This document shows, piece after piece, positions 9,600-12,113 of a DNA stretch of 12,113 nucleotides. The notes beneath the pieces are model-generated. The model searched no databases. It saw only the letters and a list, made by a program, of their open reading frames with translations, and was not told the DNA's origin. The stretch's first letter is position 1; each line of letters begins with the position of its first letter. The translations under genes were made by a program, and so were the position numbers. Source of the stretch: Hypholoma sublateritium FD-334 SS-4 (Eukaryota; Basidiomycota; Agaricomycetes; Agaricales; Strophariaceae); contig KN817635.1 of assembly GCA_000827495.1 (NCBI GenBank), forward strand, positions 93,856 through 105,968. Reading direction: 5' to 3'.

Positions 9600-9782
9600 G
9601 AATCCTTGACTGGCGAAGCAGAATTTAGAGATCCTTCCTCATTGCTGTAATCGAGCATCCAGAAGTTATGGATGAAAAGAAGCACAAACCCAGGATGGGT
9701 GGATTGATGGACCCACGTATGGACTTTTACGACCTCAACTTGAAGTGTCAGATGGTGGTGGAGGGATGGTCATTTCATCTCG

Positions 9783-9844
9783 GTGAGTTCTCCTATGTAG
9801 CAACATATTGGTCTTTCAATTGTAAGGCTATATTCTTTTCCTAG
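9783..9844 (+). other. Retained intron in RPB1 fragment
   Basis: 62-nt GT-AG intron (donor GTGAGT, acceptor TTTTCCTAG). It splits the glycine codon of the FHLG-FI junction after its first base. Its preservation shows that the fragment was copied from genomic DNA. Confidence 0.75.
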
Positions 9845-9913
9845 GATTCATCATGAAGTAAAGAAGGTTTCGGAGAGTATATGGGTCAATTGCGGAAAGC
9901 TGGGGGTGACATG

Positions 9914-10004
9914 GTGAGTTGTGCAGTTTATACTGATGTTTTTATTCGCATATAACTTCGAACCTCTCGCACCGCATTCTTGTTACCTCTTGTGATTTGT
10001 TAAG
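9914..10004 (+). other. Retained intron in RPB1 fragment
   Basis: 91-nt intron with donor GTGAGT and an acceptor that reads TTAAG, weaker than the usual YAG. It lies between the sequence ending GDM and the exon starting LDPNFSEKIRHI, in phase 0 once the upstream single-base losses are taken into account. Confidence 0.7.
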
Positions 10005-10762
10005 TTGGATCCCAATTTCTCCGAGAAAATCCGCCACATCGGGGTTCCCAAAGTGCGCATGTCTGTCGTCCGGGTGCACTGCAAAACAAAGATGACTTGC
10101 GAACCTGACGATCCCAAGGAGGAAGGCGCGGATCCCGATAATGAAGAAGCGAAGAAGGGCCACGGCGGTTGCAGGCACAATCAACCCATTATTCGAAAGG
10201 AAGGGCTGAAACTGTTTGTGCAGTACAAGAAGGCCAAAGATGAAGATGATGTCGCAGCTATGCCGCGGTGCATGCATTCAATATTAACCACATCTCAGGA
10301 CATGAAAGCGATGCAGCCTGACAAGAGGTTGATCACGCCATCGGAGGTGTATACCGTCTTCAAAAAGATGTCCGACCATGATCTTCACCTTCTCGGCCTG
10401 TCTGACGAGTATGCCCGACCGGAGTGGATGATCCTGACTGTCATACCTGCTCCGCCTCCCTCTGTCCGTCCCGGTATCGCCGTAGATAGTGGTGCCATGC
10501 GTAGCGAGGATGATTTGACATACAAGCTGGGTGACATTATCAAGGCATCCGCGAATGTCCGTCGTTGTGAACAGGAAGGAGCGCCAGCCCACGTTTTGAC
10601 GGAGTTCGAGAAGCTACTTCGCGCTCGAGACGACCACTGCCAGCGCATAACAGCACATACCACCGCCGCAAACGCCCATCTGCCAACACATCATAGCGAT
10701 CAACATCAACGACAAAGTACTTCTCGACGCAGGGCACGGAGGTGCGGTTGTCTTTCGAAGAG

Positions 10763-10817
10763 GTGCGCGCGCCGCATCCCTCAGCGGCTAGCTAGTAGCT
10801 AATAGCATCATACGCAG
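10763..10817 (+). other. Retained intron in threonine synthase fragment
   Basis: 55-nt GT-AG intron (donor GTGCGC, branch GCTAAT, acceptor TACGCAG) directly after the SFEE codons, in phase 0. Reading through it gives stops. The next exon continues the family sequence with a single missing base. Confidence 0.75.
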
Positions 10818-11404
10818 GCGATCCTCGCAGCCTCGCACCCGACAGCGGCCTGTACATCCCCGAGTCCATTCCCTCGCTCCCCCTAGACTGGCACACGCAA
10901 TCCTTCGCCGACCTTGCCGCCGTTGTGCTTTCTTCGTATATCTATGCGGACGAGATTGCACTACCCGAGCTGCGCGATCTCGTAGAACGCTCTTACATAG
11001 GATTCCGCCACCTGACGTGACGCAGTTGCGGACCTTGGACGGCGTTCTGTCGGTGGGTGCTCGAACTGTGGCACGGGCCGACGTTTGCGTTAAGGACGTC
11101 GCACTGCAGCTGCTCTGCAACCTGTTTGAATGCTTTCTCGCACAGCGGAATGTACGGAATAACGGCTGGGGACGCTCGAGACAAAAACAGATAGGCACAT
11201 TTTATCTGCGGTCTGCAGCTCTGCGCGGCACGACTGGCGGCAGCGCGGCTATTTACGGACTACGGGGCAAAGCGGACATCGAGATCTTCATCCTCCACGC
11301 GAAGGAGCGCGTGTCGCCGATTGTAGATAGAGGAGGCGCAGATGACGACCGTCACCGACGCAAATGTGCACAACATCGTCAAGGGCACGTTTGAAGACTG
11401 ACAG

Positions 11405-11471
11405 GTGCGTTTAACCATACCGTTCCTAATTACATAGATCCGAGCCTCGATACTAACACCCCCTCCACCAG
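11405..11471 (+). other. Retained intron at the broken end of the threonine synthase fragment
   Basis: 67-nt intron with donor GTGCGT, branch ACTAAC and acceptor CCACCAG. The exon that should follow (expected to start with the DIVKALF region) is not there. The sequence from 11472 is unrelated, so homology ends at or very near the acceptor. Confidence 0.65.
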
Positions 11472-12113
11472 TAGCAGCTGGTTTCATCTATCAAGTAAAG
11501 GTAGTTGCCTAAGTATGTTCATGCATCCACAAGGGTAGTTGCCTGCCACCTGGGGCAACTGCCCAACAGCCCATTTCTGNGGCTTTATCAGTGTAAATAC
11601 CTGCTTGACCACTGGAAACAACCCAATGCCNGGCCCGGCATGAGCTGGCATGTGGCTGAGTTTGAAAAAAAGAGCAAAAAGGTGGCAAGGCCGGCTTGAG
11701 AGCATGAAAAATTCCCACAGTCAGTTAAAAATGCGAAAANTGCCCAAAAAATAAAATCTAATAGAAACACAGTCACCTGCCCATTTCGTCTGCTTAAAAT
11801 AGATTTGGCTATTGCTAAATTAAGATATAGGTGGCTTGCAGGCTTGAAAAATTCCCACGGTCCCTCGAAATTGCGAAATTTCCAAAAAAATCTAAATTTT
11901 TAATACATGAACTTAGCTGCTGATTTCTCTTGGCTAAAGATAGAAATACCTAGTACTATTTTGTGATATAGTCTAAAAATAGAAAAAATCAAAAATGTAG
12001 GCCCTGTCTTGCACTTTCCAAATCTGCCAAAATTATATTAATAGCATTTTTCCTCATTGAGAAAAATGCAAAACATCCGCGGAAAGCCGGCGGTGAGTTT
12101 ATAAATAGAAACA
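11472..12113. repeat. AT-rich right end with hairpin and direct repeats
   Basis: No gene is visible here. GGTAGTTGCC occurs at 11500-11509 and again at 11534-11543. The second copy pairs with GGCAACTGCCC at 11554-11564 to form an 11-bp inverted repeat with one mismatch. Two diverged direct copies share TGAAAAATTCCCAC at 11705 and 11845, with similar flanks (GGTGGC before; TGCGAAA, CCAAAAAA and ATCTAA after). Base composition becomes strongly AT-rich towards 12113. Three Ns (11580, 11631, 11740) mark low assembly quality. This looks like repetitive intergenic or transposon-terminal DNA. Confidence 0.6.
11533..11564. repeat. Inverted repeat GGGTAGTTGCC / GGCAACTGCCC
   Basis: Two 11-nt arms (11533-11543 and 11554-11564) match at 10 of 11 positions around a 10-nt loop. 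The right arm plus its flank (11555-11566) is also the exact reverse complement of window positions 1-12. Confidence 0.75.

Larger units (their letters stand above)
9600..10619 (+). pseudogene. RPB1: RPB1 (RNA polymerase II largest subunit) 5' fragment, broken
   Basis: The translated pieces match the N-terminal roughly 300 residues of RPB1, the catalytic subunit of RNA polymerase II, which is normally over 1700 residues. Recognisable parts are IEHPEVMDE, GLMDPRM, KCQ, WVNCGKL, HCKTKM, RKEGLKLFVQYKK, YARPEWMILTV, EDDLTYKLGDIIKASANV and RRCEQEGAPAHVLTEFEKLL. After that, at about 10619, the homology stops. Introns survive at 9783-9844 (GTGAGT...CCTAG) and 9914-10004 (GTGAGT...TTAAG), so this is a genomic copy and not a retrocopy. 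A further 48-nt intron may lie at 10251-10298. Damage: TAG at 9626; an in-frame deletion of about 15 residues that removes the CPGHFGH zinc site; TAA at 9859 caused by a 1-nt loss; and a second 1-nt loss near 9907. The last exon (10005-10619) is open throughout. A functional RPB1 must exist elsewhere in the genome. Confidence 0.88.
10697..11471 (+). pseudogene. THR4: Threonine synthase 5' fragment, broken
   Basis: Pieces in several frames match the N-terminal third of threonine synthase, the PLP enzyme that makes threonine from O-phosphohomoserine. They include KYFSTQGTEVRLSFEE, APDSGLYIPESIPSLPLDW, ALPELRDLVERSY, ELWHGPTFAF, KDVALQLLCNLFE, GSAAIYGLRGKAD, MTTVTDANVH and VKGTFED. An intron survives at 10763-10817 (GTGCGC...CGCAG, CTAAT branch) and another at 11405-11471 (GTGCGT...CCACCAG, perfect CTAAC branch). 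Damage: no ATG (a TAG at 10694 precedes STSTTKYF); a 1-nt loss at about 10826; a loss creating TGA in the HPDVT region near 11018; paired shifts around the PLP-lysine segment; scrambling where the family has VGATSGDTG; an insertion near 11321; and TGA where the family has the Cys of DDCQ. Nothing after the second intron matches the next exon. The enzyme is normally about 500 residues, so roughly two thirds is absent. The copy cannot be functional. Confidence 0.87.

Noticed and set aside
4774..9600. Terminal inverted repeats tight around the transposase gene
   Set aside because: I compared 3900-5017 with 9390-9600 by eye and found no match long enough to call.
10005..10802. Complete 265-aa gene starting at 10005
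   Set aside because: The first 205 codons are an internal RPB1 exon and the rest is out-of-frame sequence running into the threonine synthase fragment.
11017..11394. Independent 125-aa gene
   Set aside because: It is a composite frame through the broken threonine synthase copy; parts match the family and parts are out of frame.
11627..11642. Palindrome ATGCC-N-GGCCCGGCAT
   Set aside because: It contains an ambiguous base, is short, and cannot be judged as a real structure.

Overview
The window looks like draft-assembly DNA from an agaricomycete basidiomycete fungus. The evidence is a dense set of short GT-AG introns (46-91 nt, most with a CTNAY-like branch site), protein families typical of mushroom-forming fungi, and three single-N ambiguities near the right end. 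No bacterial-style operon, RNA gene or CRISPR array was seen. All recognisable coding content is on the + strand.

Layout. (1) 1-2021: a poorly resolved gene. Its 3' part (1274-2021, two exons) is clear and carries two copies of a Cys/His module with identical spacing. Further upstream are phase-compatible candidate exons and a reading frame broken by three TGA codons. (2) 2022-2682: no convincing gene, but a cluster of an AACTTGAA octamer. (3) 2683-3895: a three-exon gene of about 363 aa, unrecognised, with a degenerate nonapeptide repeat followed by a helical C-terminal region. (4) 3896-5017: mostly non-coding, with one doubtful minus-strand ORF and a short hairpin. (5) 5018-9389: the centrepiece, a ten-exon gene that splices into one uninterrupted frame of about 1295 aa. 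It is recognised as a Plavaka-type transposase, a large DDE-type family of basidiomycete DNA transposons related to KDZ elements. (6) About 9600-11471: two broken housekeeping-gene fragments head to tail, the 5' part of RPB1 (largest RNA polymerase II subunit) followed by the 5' part of threonine synthase. Both keep introns and both carry frameshifts, stops and deletions. (7) 11472-12113: AT-rich non-coding DNA with a hairpin, direct repeats, and a 12-bp sequence that is the exact inverted copy of the first 12 bases of the window.

How the parts fit. The transposase gene is intact and probably belongs to a recently mobile element. The two unrecognised genes upstream lie in the same orientation and could be cargo or accessory genes of the same element, but I could not find convincing terminal inverted repeats tight around the transposase. 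The RPB1/threonine synthase chimera keeps introns, so it arose by DNA-level duplication or capture rather than by retroposition. The 12-bp inverted match between positions 1-12 and 11555-11566 would be consistent with one element of about 11.6 kb enclosing all three genes and the captured fragments. That is an inference from a short match.
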